A DNA stretch of 64,000 nt from Pegoplata infirma (lineage: Eukaryota; Arthropoda; Insecta; Diptera; Anthomyiidae). Location: the NCBI GenBank assembly GCA_963921195.1, contig OY992537.1, positions 60,164,313 to 60,228,312 of the forward strand, written 5' to 3'. Under the pieces are notes generated by a model. It saw nothing but the letters and a program-made list of their open reading frames with translations, was not told the DNA's origin and made no database searches. Shown here in pieces: positions 9,850-22,850 of this stretch (positions within the stretch are counted from its first letter, which is position 1; each line of letters opens with the position of its first letter). The position numbers and the translations under genes were made by a program.

Positions 9850-12748
9850 TGAAAATTTATTAAACAAAATATTGAAAAATGGGGGGTAATCGATATAAAT
9901 TTCTAAAAATCCAACTTAAACGGCAAGTAAATATTTAAACATAAGTGTTAGAGCGAAAATAACTGAAACTGGGGATCATCCCTATAAATTACAAAAAATA
10001 AATTTTTATAAGAATTTTTTCTAAAAAGCTTAAGTTGCGATTAAAATCCTTAACTAGAGGTGCTAGATGGAAAATAGCAAAAATTGGCGATCATCGCTAT
10101 AAATTTCCAAAAACATATTTTATGTGATTCTTTTTCAAAAAAAAAAAAAAATACTGGCATTTTATTATCGTAGCAGCGAAAACAGCAATAAATTTCCAAA
10201 AGCACGTCATGTGTGATTCCATTTTATATCAAAACTGGAGAGGCTAGAGCAAAAATATCAAAAATCTTGGGTCATAGCATTTTCACATGATTTTTTTCTA
10301 AAAAAAAAAACTTTCTTGGAATTACAAAAATTTGTGATCATTGTAAATATTAAAAAAATATAAATTTCTTAACCTGCAACTAAATTTTTAAATATAAGTG
10401 TAAGAGCAAAAATAACTGAAACTGGGGATCATCCCTATAAATTACAAAAAAAAAATCAATTTTTATAAGAATTTTTTCTAGAAAAAACTTAAGTTGCAAC
10501 TAAAATCCTTAACTAGAGGTGCTAGATGGAAAAGAAAAAAATCGGAGATCATTGCTATAAATTTCAAAAAACAAATTTAATGTGATTCTTTAAAAAAAAA
10601 CTAACTTGCATATTATTATCATAACAGCGAAAACAGCAAAAATCTGAGATCATCGCATTTTCATATGTTTTTTTTTCTAAAAAACTTTATTGCAAATAAA
10701 AATAAAATAGCTAAAATTGAAGATCACTCATTAAATGTCAAAAATATATTTTTTTAGGTATTTTTTTCAAAAATATTTGCATTTTGTGGCTTAATCAGAG
10801 GGGATCATGGAACAAATTGTGTTCATTAAAAATATTGAAAAAAGTTCTGGATCATCTATATAAATCCGTTTAGATATGAATTTTTTCTTAGAAAATTTTA
10901 TGTGCTAATAAATCTTTAAATATAAGTGTTAAAGCGAAAATACCTGAAACTGGTGATCATCCCTATAAATTACAAAAAAACAAATCCATTATCATATGAT
11001 TGTTTTCAAAAAACCTTAGTTGCAATTAAAATCCTTAACTAGAGGAGATATAGGGAAATTAGCAAAAATTAGTGGTCATCGTTATAAATTTCCAAAAACA
11101 CATTTTATGAGATCCTTTTTCTAAAAAATGTAATTCTCATTTTATTGAAATGGCTGAAATTGGGGATCTCCCTTTAAGTTTTTAAAAATTTATTTTGTTT
11201 TTTTGTCTAGAACTAGAAAACTTTATTTGATTTTTATTGCTTAATCAAAGAGCATATTGCAAAAAATTGTGGTCATCGCAAATATTGAAAAATTGGGTTC
11301 ATCGATAGAGGTGCTAGAGGGAAAATAGCAAAAATTGGGGATCATCGCTAGAAATTTTCTAAAACACATTTTTATGTGATTCTTATTCTAAAAATATATA
11401 ACTTGCATTATATATTATAACTAAAGGTGCTAGAGCGAAAAAAAATCAAAAATCTGAGATCATTGCATTTTCTTATGATTTTTTTTTTTAATAAAATTAA
11501 TTGCAATTAAAAATAATAAAGCTAAAATTGGGGATCTCCCTTTAAATTTTCAAAAAAAAAATTTATATGATTTTTTTTCTAAAAAACTTTATTTGCATTT
11601 TATTGCTTAATCAAAAAGGATAGTGCAACAATTGTAGTCATTGAATATATTAAAAAAAGTGGGGGCATAAATTTCTAAAAATTTTTGATCTGTTTTCTAA
11701 AGCAACTTTAACTGCTATTTATTCTTAAATACAAGTGTAAGAGCGAAAAAACCTGTAACTGGGGATCATCCATATAAATTACAAAAAAAATCATGTTCAT
11801 ATGAATTTTTTCTGAGAAACGTTAGTTTAGCAAAAATCTGAGATGATTGCGTTTAATTACAATTAAAAATTGTATAACTGAAATTGGGGATCGCCCTTTA
11901 AATTTCCAAAAAAAATTTATGTGGCTTCTTTTTAAAAGACTTTATTTGCATTTAATTGCTTAATAAAAAGGGATGGTGCAAAAAATTATGATCATTGCAA
12001 ATATTGTCAAAAATGGGGGTTTATCGATATAAATTTCTAAAAATCCATTTTTATGTTATATTTTTTTTCTAAAAAAAACGGCAAAATAAATCTTTTAATA
12101 TAAGTGTTAGTCCGAAAATAGCTGAAACTGGGGATCATTCATATAAATTACAAACAAATTTATTTTTATATGAATTTTTTCTAAAACATTTAAGTTGCAA
12201 TTAAAATCTTTAACTAGAGGTGATACAGGGGCTAGAGTGAAAATAACAAAAATTAGGGATCATCGCTATAAATTTCGTAAAACACATTTTCATGTGACTC
12301 TTTTTCAAAAAAAAAAATGTAACTGAGATCATCGCATTTTCATATGCTTTTTTTCTCAAAAACTTTATTGTAATTAAAAATGAAATAGCTGAAATTGCAG
12401 ATCGCCCCTTAAATGTCAAAAAAAAAATATTTTGGTATTTTTTTTTCTAAAAAAAAACTTTATTTGCATTTTGTGGCTAAATCAGAGATGATAATGGAAA
12501 AAATTGTGTTCATTGCAAATATTAAAAAACAAATCTAAAAATAAATCCGTTTTAACATGATTTTTTTCTTAAAAAAACTTTAATAGCTGAAACTGGGGAT
12601 CATTGATATAAATTACAAAAAAATTTCTAAAATTTTTTCTGAAAAACTTTAGTTAAAATTAAAATCCTTAACTATAGGTGCTAGACGGAAAATAGCAAAA
12701 ATTGGTGATCATCGCTATAAATTTCTTAAAACATATTTTTTTTTTTAA
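9850..12748. repeat. Degenerate tandem-repeat field, part 1
   Basis: Units of roughly 130-170 bp recur, built from the blocks AACTAGAGGTGCTAGAGCG, AAAATAGCAAAAATTGGGG, ATCATCGCTATAAATTTCC and TTTTTTCTAAAAAACTTTA. Copies vary by substitutions and homopolymer-length changes, so the array is old. The same units resume at 20662-21193 and 23253-24740 after inserted elements. There is no gene; open frames here are chance. Confidence 0.8.
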
Positions 12749-13689
12749 CCCGAGTAAAATTTTTTATATGATGCAATATATAATGATATGTAACACAATA
12801 TATATTTATACGCAATTTGATCCGAATAATGGTGGATGTTTTTGCATTAAAAAAGATCAATTTGTATAAAATATGATTTGATTTCATCCGAGTTTTGTCC
12901 AGACATTTCCATATATTGGTGGATCTAATTAGATCTAATTGCATAAAAACATATAAAATCCTGGTGTTTTTTGGTTTGGGTTGAGATACACCACAGGTCA
13001 ACGATACATTCACCAAACATATAATTTTCTAAAACAAAAAAAAATGTTTGGGTACGCTTCGAACCAGATAGGTGATATACATAACCCTAACAAGGAAATA
13101 TTTAGGAACATTTTTAAAAGTTTCTTATACTTTGCCTAAAAAACTTTGAAAATTTTTGGTTAATTGGAAACATATATAGTTTTATATGGAACAGAATAAG
13201 CTATATATAATTTTATGTAAAATTATACAGAAAATCAAATTTTGTATTGACCCTCATATGATTTAATATAATTATATCAACCGTACACCTTTTAATCCGA
13301 ATCATGATTAAATTATATATAACTACATATGACTGCATTTAAAAAATTTAGAAAATATCTCACGCGATGTATAGTATTATATGATTTATTATGTTTGCAT
13401 CAAGTTATATATTGTTATATATGTATACTAGCTAACTCGCCCGGTACTTCGTTACCGGTTAGCTGTAAAAAAAAATTTATTACTTCAAATTCTTAATAAT
13501 TTTTCTTTAAACATAAAAATTGTTAGTTTCGACCTTTAAAATATTATATTTTGAGTAGATTTAAAGTTGAAAAAAATTTTATTTTGGCGAAACGATCCCA
13601 TAGTTCAAACTTTAAGTTTCAAGGAACATTAGTGCATAAGGAACAATATGTACCAAATTGAAGCGAAAATTCAAAAATTGATTTTCCCA

Positions 13690-16600
13690 GAATGTAATTT
13701 CCGCAAGTGGATCGTAAAGTACCAATTTTAAGTATCTCTACTTTCTCCCTTTTTCCCCATTATAAGCAGAATTTTCATAAAAGTACTTATTTTAAAAATG
13801 TTATTTCCGCGAAAGGATCGTACAGTCCAAATTTCAAGTATTTAGGACCATTAATGCAGCAGATACAAAATTGCCCTACTTTCCCCATTTCCCCCCTTAG
13901 AAGCTAAAAAAAAGTGCTTCTTCCAGAATGTTATTTCCGCTAGAGGATCGTACAGTACAAACTTCAAGTATCTAGAACCATTAGTTCAGCAGATACAAAA
14001 CAGTTAAAAATTGAAGTATCTAGGACCATTAGTTCAGCAGATACAAAATTGCCCTACTTTTCCCCCATTTCCACCTATAAAACAAAATTTTCAAAAAAGT
14101 ACTTCTTTCAGAATGTTTTTTTCGCGAGAGGATCGTACACTCCAAATTTCAAGTATCTAGGATCGTTAGTTCAGCAGATACAAAATTGCCCTAATTTCCC
14201 CCTTTTTCCCCGTAGAAGCGAAATTTTCAAAAAAGTACTTCCATTAGAATGTTGTTTCCGCAAGAGGATTCAAACTTCAAGTTTACCCTACTTTCCCTCT
14301 TTTTCCCCTATAGAAGCAGATTTTTCCAAAAAAGAACTTCTTCCAGAATGTTATTCCCGCGAGAGGATCGTACAGTCCAAACTTCAATATCTAGGACCAT
14401 TAGTTCAGCAGATACAAAATTGCCCTTCTTTCCCCCTTTAAAAAGTAATTTTCAAAAAAGTACTTCTTTCAATATGTTATTCCGCGAGATGATCCTATAT
14501 TGCAAATGTCATGTTTTTAAGACCATTAGTTTAAAATTTACCAAATTGCCCTATTTTGACCCTCTTGGCCCTCCTTAAAACCAAAATTTTCAAAAAGTGT
14601 ATTTTTCAAAAAATTATTTCCGCGAGAGGATCAAAACTTAAAGTTTTAGTTCAGAAGATACAAAATTGTCCTATTTTCCACAGGATTATAGAGTCCAAAT
14701 TTCAAGTTTCTAAAACTATTAGTTCAAAAGATACAAAATCCCCAAAGGGCCCTACTTCCCCTTTTCCCCCTTAGAAGTAAAATTTTTAAAAAAAGTTCTT
14801 TAAGTATGTTATTTTTGTGAAAGGATCGTTCAGTTCAAATTTCAAGAATCTAGGACCATTAGTTCAGCAGATTCAAAATTTCCCTTCTTTCCCCTTTTTT
14901 CCCACAGAATTTTGAAAAGTACTTTCTTAAGAATGTTATTTCCGCGAGAGGATCGTTCAGCCAAATATCAAGTATCTAGAACCATTAGTTCAGCAGATAC
15001 AAAATTGCCCTACCTTCCCCGTTTTCCCCCTTGAAATCGGAATTTTCAAAAAAAGTACTTCTTTCAGAATGTTAATTCCAAGAGAGAGGATCGTGCAGTC
15101 TAAATTTCAAGTATCTAGAACCATTACTTCAGCAGATACAAAATTGCCCTACTTTCCGCCTTTTCCCCCTTAGAAGCGGAACTTTTTCCGCAAGAGGATC
15201 GTACAGTTCAAATTTTAAGTACCTAGGATCATTAGTTCAGCAGATACAGAATTGGCCTACTTTCCACCTTTTCCCCCTTTAGAAGGAGAACTTTCAAAAA
15301 AGTACTTCTTCTAGAATGTTGTTTCCGCGAGAGGATCGTACAGTCAAAACTTCAAGTATGTAGGACTATTAATTAAGCAGATTCAAAATTGCCCTACTTT
15401 CTCCCTTTTCGCCCGTGGAAGCAGAATTTAAAAAAAGGACTTCTTTTAGAATGTTATATCCGCGAGAGGATCGTACAGTTAAATTTTAAGTATCGAGGAC
15501 CATTAGTTCAGCAGATACAAAATTGCCCTACCTTCCCCTTTTTCCCCCTTAAAAGTAGAGTTTTCAAAAAAGTACTTCCTTGAGAATGTTATTTCCGCGA
15601 GAGGATCGTACACTCGAAATTTCAAGTATATAGGACCATTATTTCAGCAGATACAAAATTGCCCTACTTTTCCCCTTTTGCCCACTCAAAATCGGAATAT
15701 TTAAAAACGTACTTCTTTCAGAATGTTATTTTCGCGAAAAGATCGTACAGTCCAAATTTCAAGTCTCCCGGACCATTAGTTCAGCAGATACAAAATTGCC
15801 CACTTAGAGGCGGAATTTTCCAAAAAGTCCTTCATTCGAATTTTATTTCCGCGAGAGGATTGTGCAGTCCAATTTTCAAGTATCTAGGACTATTTGTTCA
15901 GCAGATACAAAATTGGCCTACTTTCCCCCTTTTTCCCCCTTAAAGAAGAATTTTTAAAAAAGTATTTCTTTCCGAATGTTATTTCCGCGGGAGGATCGTA
16001 CAGTCCAATTTTCAAGTATTTAGGAGCATTAGTTCAGCAGATTCAAAATTGCTCTATTTTCCCCTCTTTTTCCCCTTAAGAGAGGAATTTTTAAAAAAAA
16101 GTATTCCTTTCCGAATGTTATTTCTGCGGGAGGATCGTACAGTCCAATTTTCAAGTATCTAGGACCATTACTTTAGCATACACAAAATTGCACTACTTTC
16201 CCCCTTTCTCCCCCTTAAAAGCGAAATTTTCAAAAAAGTACTTCTTTTAGAATGTTATTGCCGCGATATGATCCCATATTCCAAATGTCATGTTTCTAAG
16301 ACCATTAATTTAAAGTTTAGCAAATTGCCCTATTTTCCCCCTTTTGGGCCTCCTTAAAACCAAAATTCTCAAAGAAATATATTTTTCAAAAAATAATTTC
16401 CGCGAGAGCATCCAGATTCAAAATTTCAAGTTTGTTCAGAAGATACAAAATTGCCCTATTAAACCCCTTCTACCCACCACCCCTACTCTTATAAAAGGAT
16501 TTTTCAAAATATTACTTTTTACAAAATGTCTTTTCCCCTTTTTCCCCGTAGAAGCATAATTTTTAAAAAAGTTTTTCTTTAACAATGTTATTTCCGCGAG

Positions 16601-18165
16601 AGGATCGTACAGTTGAAATTTCAAGTATCCAGGACCATGAGTTCAGCAGATTCAAAATTACCCCACGCACCTCCTTTTTCCCAAGGAATTTTCAAAAAGT
16701 ACTTCCTTTGGAATATTATTTCCGCGAGAGGATTGTACAGTTCAAATTTCAAGTATCTAGGACCATTAGTTCTGCAGATACAAAATTGCCCTACTTTCCC
16801 CCTTTTTCCCCGTAGAAGCGGATTTTTTGAAAAGTTCTTCCTTAAGAATGTTATTTTCGCGAAAGGATCGTACAGTTTAAATTTCAAGTATTAAGGACCA
16901 TTAGTTCAGCAGATTCAAAATTGCCCTGCTTTCCCGATTTCCCCCCAGAATTTTGAAAAAGTACTTCCTTTAGAATGTTATTTCCGCGAGAGGTTCGTTC
17001 ACTCCAAATTTCAAGTATCTAGCATCATATTTTCAGCAGATACAAAATTGCCCTACCTTCCTCTTTTTCCCCCTTTAAAGCGGAATTTTCAAAAAAGTAC
17101 TTTTTTTAGAATGTTATTTCCGCGAGAGAATCGTGCAGTCCACGCGAGAGGATCGTGCAGTCCTATTTGTTCAGCAGATACAAACCGGAATTTTCAAAAA
17201 GTACTTCTTTCAGAAAGTTATTTCCGCGAGAGGATCGTACAGCCCAAATTTCAAGGATCTACGACCATTAGCTCAGCAGACACAAAATTATCTTACTTTC
17301 CCCTTTTTCCCCCTTAGATGCGAAATTTTCAAAATAGAACTTTCTTCACAATGTTATTTCCGCGAAGGATCCCATAGTCAAAATTTTTAAGTTTCTGGGA
17401 AAATTAGTTCAGAACATACAAAGTGTACCAAATTGTCCTATTATCCCCTTTTTACCACCCTAGAAGCGGACTTGAAAAAAAAAATTTGTTTCGGAATTTT
17501 TTTTCCGCGAGAGGTTCTTATAGTCCAAACTTTAAGTTTCTAGGACCATTATGTCAGAGAAAAGAAAATGTACCAAATTGCTCAATTTTCCCCCTTTTCG
17601 CCTTCTTAGAAGTGCCTTTTTAAAAAAGTACTTTCTTCAGAATATTATTTCCGCGAAAGGATCCTATAGTCCAAATTTCAGGTTTCTGGGACCATTAGCT
17701 CACAATATAGAAAATGTTCAAAATCGTCCTATTTCCCCCCCAAATTTGAATGAAAAATTTTCAAAAAATACTTTCTTCAGAACATAATTTCCGCGAGAGG
17801 ATCATATAGTGCAAATTTTGAAGTTTCTAGGACCATTAGTTGAGAAGATACAAAATGTACCAAATTATCCTACTTTCCCCCTTTCAACCCCCTAGAATCA
17901 GAATTAAAAAAACTTTGTTTCAGAATGTTTTTTCCGTTAGTGGATCTTATAGTCCAAACTTTAAGTTTCTAGGACCATTAGGTCAGAAGATAGAACATGT
18001 ACCAAATTGCCCTTTTTCCCCATTTCCCCTTCTTATTTTTTTTTTTAAATACTTTCTTTAGAGTATTATTTCCGCGTGAGGATCATATAGTCCAAATTTT
18101 AGGTTACTTGGGCCATTAGTTCAGAAGATCGAAATGTTTAAAATTGTCCAATTTCCCCCTAAATT
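13690..18165 (+). repeat. ~135-bp tandem repeat array inside Helitron 2
   Basis: More than thirty units of about 100-150 bp (commonly 130-140). Each contains GAATGTTATTTCCGCGAGAG, GATCGTACAGTCCAAATTTC, AAGTATCTAGGACCATTAG, TTCAGCAGATACAAAATTGC and a CCCTACTTTCCCCCTTTTTC block. Units continue at 18695-19300. The open frames in this stretch share repeated peptide strings such as SYSPNFKYLGPLVQQIQNC and are simply translations of the repeat, not genes. From ~17500 units diverge (TCCTATAG for TCGTACAG), suggesting two subfamilies. Confidence 0.9.
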
Positions 18166-18169
18166 TAAG

Positions 18170-18690
18170 TGAATTAATCAATAAATTCCCAAAAATTGAA
18201 AAATAAATGAGATAAAAAAAAATTGAGTTAAAAATTTGAGTCAAAAAATTAAGCGAAAAATATTTTGAGTAAAAAGAATTGAGTAAAAAAAATTTGGGTG
18301 AAAACACCTTCTAAGTAAAAAATTTAATTTAAAAAAATGAGTAAAAAAAACTGAAGAATAAAATACAATTGAGTGAAAAAAATTTTTGTTAAAAAAAAAA
18401 ATAAGTAAAAAAATTGTAAAAAAAAATTTTTGAGTGAAAAAAAATTTTGAGTGAAAAAAAATTTGAGTGAAAACAAATTTTTTTGAGTGAAAAAAAAATT
18501 TGAGTAAAAAAAATTTTGAGTGAAAAAAAATTTTGAGTAAAAAAAATTTTGAGTGAAAAAAATTTGTAAAAAAAAAAATTGTAAAAAAAAAAATTTTGGG
18601 TGAAAAAAAAATTTTGAGTGAAAAAAAAATTTTGAGTGAAAAAAAAATTTTGAGTGAAAAAAATTTTGAGTGAAAAAATTTTAGTAAACA
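18170..18690. repeat. Simple repeat of TTTTGAGTGAAAAAA units
   Basis: About 25 copies of a 15-22-bp unit made of a short T run, GAGTG and a longer A run, interrupting the ~135-bp array. The minus-strand frame across it reads as repeated Phe-rich blocks and is not a gene. Confidence 0.85.
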
Positions 18691-19413
18691 AATTTTTTTT
18701 CCCCGAGAGGATACTATAGTTCAAATATCTAGTTTCTAGGACCATTAGTTAAAAATTCACCAAATTGCCCTATTTTCCCCCTTTTTTTTTTTTGTCCCCC
18801 TTAAAACCGGAATTTTCAAAAAAGTACTTTTTTCAAAATGTTATTTCCGCGAGAGTATCCTAATTCAAAATTTCAAGATTGTAGGACCATTAGTTCAGAA
18901 GATACAAAAATACCAACTTGCCCTATTTTCCCCCTCCCCCCCACCTTAGAAACGGAATTTTCAAAATATTACTTTTTCCAAAATGTTATTTCCGCAAGAG
19001 GGTGCTAGACTTCAAATTTCAAGTTTCTGGGACCATTTGTTTAGAATATAAAAAATGTACCAATTTGCCCAATTTGCCCTATTTTCCCTCTTTTCCCCCC
19101 TTGGAGGCGGAATTTAAAAAAAAAAATATTCCGAAATTTTATTTCCGCGAGAGGATCCTAGAGTTCAAATTTGAAGTTTCTAGGACTATTAGTTCAAAAA
19201 TAAAAAATCCCCCAAAGGGCCCTATTTTCCCCCTTTTGCCCCCCTTAGAATCGGAATTTCCAAAAATCCCTTCTTAGTGGGTGGTTTTGTCGGGAGCCGA
19301 ACCTACATTCCAAATTTCAAGTCTCTAGCTTCAGCGGTTTGGGCTGGGCGATGATTATTGCCAATCAGTCAGTCAGTCAGTCAGTCACCACACTCTTTTA
19401 TATATATAGATTA

Positions 19414-20640
19414 GGGCGTTTCATCAAAAACTTTTTTTTGGATTTTTGCAACTCTTGAAGCGGAATATGAATTCTTATGGCCTAAAAGATTTTTGAGATT
19501 TTTTTCAGATTTTTGGAATGTCGGGATCAACTCGCTCAAATCGATTTTATCAAAAAATTGAGGTTATGAAACATAATTTTTTTTATTTTTTGTTCTCTGG
19601 TGCCTTTTTTTAACAAAACCGTATATAAAACTTCTTAATGTTGCTAGCCTCCTAAAAAAAAATATTCGCGGTCAAAATTATAAGTTCAAGGGTCACTAAG
19701 ATGACTTTAAAAGTAAAAATTCAGAATTTCCCGTGTTTTAACCTCAATAATTCGAGAAATAAGCTATGTATGAACGTCATGTTGAATCCGTTAGATAGGT
19801 CTTTAAAACACCTTTCATTTAAAACCAATCTGACTATTGTCACTTTTGTAGAAATGTTAAAAAAAATAAAAAACTGGGAAAAACTAATTTTCTCCCCCAT
19901 TTTATCGAAAATTGAACTGGTGCATTAGGTAGTTTTTTTTTGTAAAGTTAAAATAATAACTTTTAAAGGCTTTTTATAGATTGTAGTTAGTGTTTCCAAG
20001 CCGGTTAACCAAAAAACCGGTTTTAAGTCAAAAAAACCGGCTTGACAAAAACCCGGGTTTCCGGTTTGGAAACACTAATTGCAATCAAAAAAACTTCTTT
20101 TAAGTTTATTATTTCAATTTTACAAAAAAACTACTAATGGATTCCCTTTGATTTTCTGTAAAATGGGGGAAAAAATGAGTTTATCTTAGTTTTTTAATAT
20201 TTCTACTAAAGTGACAAATGTCATTTTGGTTTTAAATTAAATGTATTAAAAAGACCTATCTAACGGATTCATCATTACTTTCATATATTGCATATTTCTC
20301 AAATTATTAAGGTTGGAACACGGGAAATTCTGAATTTTTACTTTAAAGGTCATCTTAGTGACCCTTGAAGTTATTATTTTGACCGCGATTATTTTTTTTT
20401 AGGAGGCTAGCAACATTAAGAAGTATTATATCCGGTTTTGTTAAAAAAAGGCACCAGAGAACAAAAAATAAAAAAAAATATGTTTCATAACCTAATTTTT
20501 TTGATAAAATCGATTTGAGCGAGTTGATCCCGACATTCCAAAAATCTGAAAAAAATCTCAAAAATCTTTTAGGCCATAAGAATTTATATTCCGCTTCAAG
20601 AGTTGCAAAAATCCAAAAAAAAGTTTTTGATGAAACGCCC
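19414..20640. mobile_element. Foldback element 2
   Basis: A 1227-bp near-perfect inverted repeat. The arms start GGGCGTTTCATCAAAAAC and end GTTTTTGATGAAACGCCC, with TA on each side (19412-19413, 20641-20642). Arm-to-arm matches include GATCAACTCGCTCAAATCG, TAAGTTCAAGGGTCACTAAG and CGGAATATGAATTC. Centre is near 20030. A TA target suggests a Tc1/mariner-like mobiliser, but no transposase is encoded. It sits 3 bp from the Helitron 5' end. Confidence 0.85.
19988..20077. mobile_element. 90-bp snap-back element at the centre of foldback 2
   Basis: Begins TAGTGTTTCCAAGCCGG and ends CCGGTTTGGAAACACTA. Internally it alternates CCGGTT and AACCGG, so it folds into one hairpin. It lies exactly between the two arms, so it may be either a nested MITE or the natural loop of the host element. 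Confidence 0.6.
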
Positions 20641-20661
20641 TAATGTATATTTTTACTCAGG

Positions 20662-21193
20662 AATGTAACTTCCATTTTATATTATAACAAAAGGTGCTAG
20701 AGCGAAAACAGAAAAAAATTGAGATCACCGCATTTTCATATACTTTTTGCTTTATCTCCCTTTAAATTTCCAAAAATTATTTTTTTTATAGCTTTATATT
20801 AATAAAAATTTTATTTGCTTTTTATGGCTTAATCAGAGGTGATAGTGCAAAAAATTATGATTATTGCAAATATTAAAAAAATCTAAAACTTCGTCTTTAC
20901 ATGATTTTTTTTAACTGCCATTAAATCTTTAAATATCAGTGTTAGAGCGAAAATAGCTGAAACTGGGGATCATTCATATGAATTTTTTCTGAAAAATTTC
21001 ATTACAATTAACATCGATATAAATTCCTTTAACTGCAACTAAATCTTATAATATTAGTGTTAGTGCGAAAATAGCTGAAACTGGGGATCATTCATATAAA
21101 TTACAAAAAGTTATTTTTCATGTGAATTTTTTCTGAAAAACTTTAGTTGAAATTAAAATCCTTAAGGGAAAATAGCAAAAATTGGTGATCATC
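20662..21193. repeat. Degenerate tandem-repeat field, part 2
   Basis: Continues the 9850-12748 units (GGTGCTAGAGCGAAAACAG, AAATAGCTGAAACTGGGGAT, ATCATCGCTATA) after the nested elements. No gene. Confidence 0.75.
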
Positions 21194-21499
21194 GCTATAC
21201 ACAGTGGCGGGTACAGCTTTTGGGTTTGGGGGGGGGAAATTTTTTTTACTTCGAAAAAAAAAAATCATAAATTCACCTTTGTTGACGAGCAAAAAAAAAG
21301 GATACGTTTTTTTTACAAAAAAAAAAGTGATGGGCAAGCTATAAAATCATCAAATTTATTAGTTTTTGTCGAAGGTTTGGTTTTTATGATCATATTTCGT
21401 TTAGATCAATTTTTTTTTAATTTGTTTTAAAAAAAATTGTATATTTTTCGTATTTCGACGATAAGTTTTTAATAGAAGAAATTCTCCCTACATAGAAAA

Positions 21500-22850
21500 C
21501 ATCAGATGTTGAGATATTTTTCGTGAAAAATAATTTTTTATAGGGAAAATGTCTCAGAATATAAGACTTTTCTTTACGAAAAATGTCTCAGAATCTTAGA
21601 CTTATCGAATCTTAGATACGAAAGTATAGAAAAATTTTGAGGTTTTTAAAAGAAATTTAAAAGAAAATTCTATATTTTTCGTATAAATAAGAAGAGTCTA
21701 AATCTGAGAATTTTTTAATAGAAGAAATTCTTCCTACATAGAAAATATCAGATTTTGAGACATTTTTCGTGATTTTTTTTTTTTATAGGGAAAATGTCTC
21801 AGAATATAAGACTTCTTCTTTACGAAAAATGTTTCAGAACCTGAGACTTTTTTCGTATAGAACAATTTTCAGATTCTAAGAATTTTTTTCCACAGAAAAA
21901 GTCTAAGATTCTGAGACATTTTACTGTAGAAAAAGTCTCATATTTTAAAGCATTATTGAGACATTTTTCCTAAGAAAGGTCTCTGATTATTAGATTTGTT
22001 TCGTACTGAAAAAATTTTAGATTCTGGGACCTTTTTCTATAGAAAAAGTCTTAGATTCTTCTACCTTTTCCAATAGAAAAAGTCTCAGATTCTAAGACCT
22101 TTTGCCTTAAGAAAGTTTCAAATTCTGAGATCTTATTCCTATAGAAAAAGGCTCAGATTCTCAGACCTTTTTCCAAAAGAAAAAGTCTCAGATTCTGAAA
22201 GCTTTTCTTTTATAGAAAAAGTTTAAAATTCTGGAACTTTTTCTCTAAAGAAGAAGTGACAGATTCTTAGATCTTTTTCTGATTCTGAAATCTTTTCCGA
22301 TTCTAAGACACTTTTTCGATAGAAAAAGTCGGAGATTCTGTGCCCTTTCCTAAAGAAAAAGTCCTAGATTCGGAAATATTTTTCTTATAGAATACGTCTC
22401 AGACTTTAAGACCTTTTTCCTATAGAAAGGTTATAGATTCTGAGACCTGTTTCCTATAGAAAAAGTCTGAGATTCTGAGATATTTTTCTGAGATTCTGAG
22501 ACCTTATTCCTACAGAAAAGACTTAGATTCTAAGACCTTTTCCCGTTGAAAAAGTCTCAGATTGTGCGATCTTCTACCAATTCAATAAGTTTCAACTTCT
22601 GAGACTATTTTTCAACAATAACAAGTCTCAGACTTTGAGACCTTTTTCTTTTAAAAAAAGACTCAGATTCTGAGACCTTTTTCTTTAAAATAAGTCTCAA
22701 ATTCAGAAATTCTGAGACTTTTTCCCCATAGAAAAACTCTTCTGCGAGCTTATTCCTATAAATAATTTTTGAGAACTTTTTCACATAAAAAAGTCTCAGA
22801 TTCTGAGAATTATTTCTTTAGAAAAAGTTTATTCTTTAGAAAAAAAAATT
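21500..22850. repeat. Minisatellite of palindromic TCTCAGATTCTGAGA units
   Basis: About 25-30 units of 45-60 bp of the form GAAAAAGTCTCAGATTCTG AGACC TTTTTCCTATA. Each unit holds a short palindrome centred on CAGATTCTG and a second one, TTTTTCTATAGAAAAA. Units are diverged. It lies wholly inside the hAT-like element. Confidence 0.85.

Larger units (their letters stand above)
13438..19410 (-). mobile_element. Helitron-like element 2 carrying a ~135-bp repeat array
   Basis: On the minus strand it begins TCTATATATATAAAAGAGTG (19410 downward) and ends with a CCGGTA-ACGAAG-TACCGG hairpin followed by GCGAGTTAG and CTAG at 13441-13438. A flanks the left (13437) and T the right (19411), the expected A/T target. 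Terminus architecture matches element 1 at 1631-8716, but the internal repeats differ. No Rep/helicase is present. An (AGTC)n run at about 19363-19385 lies just inside the 5' end. Its nearly 6-kb size comes almost wholly from tandem repeats. Confidence 0.75.
12749..20661. mobile_element. Old TIR element that hosts Helitron 2 and foldback element 2
   Basis: The left end CCCGAGTAAAA (12749-12759) is mirrored by TTTTACTCAGG (20651-20661), and the tandem-repeat field resumes immediately outside with AATGTAACTT. Removing the Helitron-like element (13438-19410) and foldback element (19414-20640) leaves only about 0.7 kb of very AT-rich sequence (12749-13437 plus 20643-20661). It has many TATATA runs and no coding capacity. 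The target duplication is not clear (perhaps AA). This is inference from the 11-bp imperfect terminal repeat and the resumed flank. Confidence 0.5.

Noticed and set aside
13050..13075. B-box-like GGTTCGAAGCG on the minus strand (tRNA or SINE)
   Set aside because: No matching A box at proper spacing and no cloverleaf; too little to support.
13707..17787. Many + strand open frames sharing SYSPNFKYLGPLVQQIQNC-like peptides, suggestive of a gene family
   Set aside because: They are translations of the ~135-bp tandem repeat, appear in all frames, are short and broken by stops, and carry no domain.
18389..18745. Phe-rich membrane-like open frame on the minus strand
   Set aside because: It only reflects the TTTTGAGTGAAAAAA simple repeat.
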